In this document: one piece after another, positions 8,671 to 10,717 of the stretch
Position numbering within the stretch: position 1 is the first letter of the stretch
Layout of the letters: each line of letters starts with the position of its first letter
Source: Theodoxus fluviatilis
Taxonomy: Eukaryota > Mollusca > Gastropoda > Cycloneritida > Neritidae
DNA length: 10,717 nucleotides
Assembly: GCA_034096865.1 (NCBI GenBank)
Contig: JAWQFJ010025641.1
Coordinates: 105,001-115,717 of the forward strand
Direction of reading: 5' to 3'
Translations under genes and position numbers: made by a program
Notes under the pieces: model-generated
The model's input: the letters and a program-made list of their open reading frames with translations, nothing else
Databases searched by the model: none
Told to the model about the DNA's origin: nothing

Positions 8671-8800
8671 TTATATACCTAAACACAGGTTCCAGATCTT
8701 TCTTGAAGCTAGTTAATTGAGTTTTCACTCACGCTCCGGTTGGAAATCAACTGACGTCACGTGACACAACAAGACAAATTTAGCCCAACTCGACCACGTG
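8671..8800 (-). promoter_or_regulatory. Heat-shock-type promoter cluster (E-boxes, CRE, four-unit HSE, TATA)
   Basis: Reading the minus strand in order: CACGTG (8795-8800), a TCACGTGA E-box (8757-8764) overlapping a palindromic CRE TGACGTCA (8752-8759), then a heat-shock element. The element has alternating units at 8690-8707, written on the plus strand as TTC-nn-GAT-nn-TTC-nn-GAA, with three units perfect and one with a single mismatch. Twelve bases further is TATATAA (8671-8677). A further GAAnnTTC dyad lies at 8873-8880. About 30 bases downstream of the TATA box is ACTCAGACA, which could hold an initiator. HSE immediately before TATA is the layout of inducible hsp promoters and of some stress-responsive LTRs. 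No hsp coding sequence follows in the window. Confidence 0.45.
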
Positions 8801-8880
8801 CCAGGGCAATGACCTAAGCGGACTGACCGATATAAACAAACCGACCGCGCCACGATCCTCTCGCACCATCCAGAACCTTC

Positions 8881-9288
<408 letters not shown>

Positions 9289-9441
9289 TCTATGTCACAA
9301 GGCTACAGGTTCGCAAAATGGGCGTGAATAACTCGAGCAGTAGGGAATCTATGCACTCGGCTACACGGATTGACCCCAAACAGTAGACTGATTGTGATAG
9401 TGCAACTGTAATGCATTTTACATACTGACGGCAGAGCCTGC

Positions 9442-9748
9442 ATGGTGAGACCCAGACTGGAGTACGGGCATGCTGTCTGGCAGCCACACATGAAGACATT
9501 ATGTAGCGACATAATTGAGGACGTCCAGCGCAGAGCCACAAAGCTACTGACACACCTCAGAGAGAAGCCATACCCAGAGAGGCTCGGAGCACTGAAACTT
9601 CCCACCCTGGAGCACAGACGCAAAAGAGGGGACATGATAGAGGTATACAAATACTTGCATGGCTACTACGACGTGCAGCAAACCAACCTTCACACTGTCC
9701 AACAATAAAGACCTGCGTGGCAACTCCCTGAAGCTCCAGAAAGACAGA
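9442..9748 (+). pseudogene. LINE reverse transcriptase C-terminal fragment (CR1/L2-like), frameshifted
   Basis: The frame from 9442 carries hallmarks of the region downstream of the reverse transcriptase catalytic core in non-LTR retrotransposons: VRPRLEYG (residues 2-9), a W at 13, VQRRATKL (28-35), LPTLEHRRKRGDMIEVYKYL (53-72) and YYD. After residue about 84 the frame is lost. The family's next expected block, of the type RGxSLKLxK, continues in the neighbouring plus frame as NNKDLRGNSLKLQKDR, ending at 9748. A one-base loss (or two-base gain) near 9690-9700 explains this. The YxDD-containing core and endonuclease are absent upstream, where the microsatellite begins, so this is a 5'-truncated, dead copy. 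Clade assignment is by motif resemblance only. Confidence 0.8.
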
Positions 9749-10140
9749 TTCATCTTCTCTCTCTGTGTTGTGTCGGTCTTCTTTTCGTCGTATCTGTCTT
9801 TTTCTCCCTCCTGCTGCTATCCTGTTCTCTGGCTCTGCACACACACACGGACCAAGTAAATGTGTGATCTTGTTCTCGGTATGCTGTGTCTTCTCGTTGC
9901 TTGAAAGTGCTCCCCTCTCTGTAGTAAGTTGTAGAACATATATTATCAAGAAAAGAAGACCCGACTAACAGACACAGAAAAGGCCGACTCATGGAGTCTA
10001 GGAAGAGGCATGATGATGGACTCGAAAAGGAAGACACATGATTGCATCATATGTGTCGCCTCCACACAAGCGATTTTATCTCATCTTAGCTCTACTTGCT
10101 GCTACACTAGCTTGTTGTTCTAGTAACACTTCACTTTACG
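9749..10140. other. Non-coding stretch after the LINE fragment
   Basis: Pyrimidine-rich sequence (about 9750-9835), a short CA run and no recognisable continuation of the LINE's last domain. The expected conserved tail of the LINE protein is not seen in any frame, so the LINE match ends abruptly at 9748. Confidence 0.5.
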
Positions 10141-10717
10141 TTAAAATAGCAAAAAAGATGAAATAGAGGAAAAGGAAAGGGATAAGAATTAAAAAAGGAG
10201 GCGGTGGTGTAGGTTGAAAAGAGGAAAGTTGGGAACGAGAGATAAAAGGTGATAGTATAATGAGTTGAATATAATAATATAGGAGGCATATATCTGATTT
10301 AATATATGGATTACACTGAAGAGATCATTTATTAACTAAATCATTATTAGGAGAATAAAAAGAATACTAATCTTATAAACTATGAACGAAATAATATTAT
10401 TAAAAAAATGACTACACATTGTTCTTTTATGCCTTCTCCATCACTAGTACAATCTCTACGTCATATTATAATTCATTAAACGACATAATATACCTAATTT
10501 TAATACTTAACTGCATATTCACTAATGCTCGAGTTATTCCGCCATATCATTTGACTAACCCGTTCCTTGTGACTACCCCCTCTCTCTCTCTCCCTCTCTC
10601 TTCTTACCTCCCTTCTGCTATCTTCATATTAACTTAACTTTCCTTATGCTCTCACCTTTACTTTATTTTAATTTTATTACATATTATTCATATACCCTTA
10701 TATATTAATTATATATA
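10141..10717. other. AT-rich non-coding sequence with a polypurine patch
   Basis: Purine-rich from about 10145 to 10250 and strongly AT-rich thereafter, with a short CT-rich run at 10580-10602. I see no gene, RNA or mobile element. Confidence 0.6.

Noticed and set aside
9303..10037. Minus-strand open frames of 87-130 codons opposite the LINE fragment.
   Set aside because: They are antisense to the recognisable reverse transcriptase frame, and none matches a known family.

Overview
The window looks like nuclear DNA of an invertebrate, most likely a lophotrochozoan and possibly a gastropod mollusc. The evidence is an interrupted gene with canonical GT-AG splice sites and a vertebrate-like orthologue, very long dinucleotide arrays, a SINE/LINE-type 3' tail and a CR1/L2-type LINE fragment. 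The species call is an inference from repeat content and gene divergence.

Layout. Positions 1-354 are intron of a minus-strand gene. Positions 361-1601 are the large 5' coding exon of a TMEM168-like multi-pass membrane protein: 413 complete codons plus two bases, ending at a consensus donor. The remaining coding exons lie to the left, outside the window. Positions 1602-1915 may be 5' UTR. Positions 1916-2481 may be an intron, and a small non-coding first exon with a CpG- and ETS-motif-bearing promoter may lie near 2482-2600. Positions 2600-6235 are non-coding and repeat-rich: (TG)32(AG)28, poly-C, an ATT-rich block, (TG)23, a SINE-like tail, (TA)29, and a TG/GC alternating tract. This stretch also holds two hammerhead-like cores in opposite orientation (minus at 3995-4020, plus at 5696-5719) and a G-quadruplex motif. 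Positions 6238-6836 are a degenerate TGCC/TACC tetranucleotide satellite that keeps overlapping reading frames open without being a gene. Positions 7051-7135 are a CA/CG tract and 7323-7627 a 305-bp CT tract.

From 7630 to 9190 there is no recognisable protein gene. There is a 9-bp hairpin and, on the minus strand, a compact promoter-like cluster: E-boxes, CRE, a four-unit heat-shock element and a TATA box. About 190 bp downstream lies AATAAA. This could be an LTR or a small inducible transcription unit. Positions 9189-9284 are (TA)32(GA)16. Positions 9442-9748 are a frameshifted fragment of a LINE reverse-transcriptase C-terminal region. The last kilobase is AT-rich with nothing recognisable.

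The only confident cellular gene is the TMEM168-like one. The most interesting unexplained signals are the two hammerhead-like hairpins and the heat-shock-type promoter module. None of these can be confirmed without homology search or folding software.
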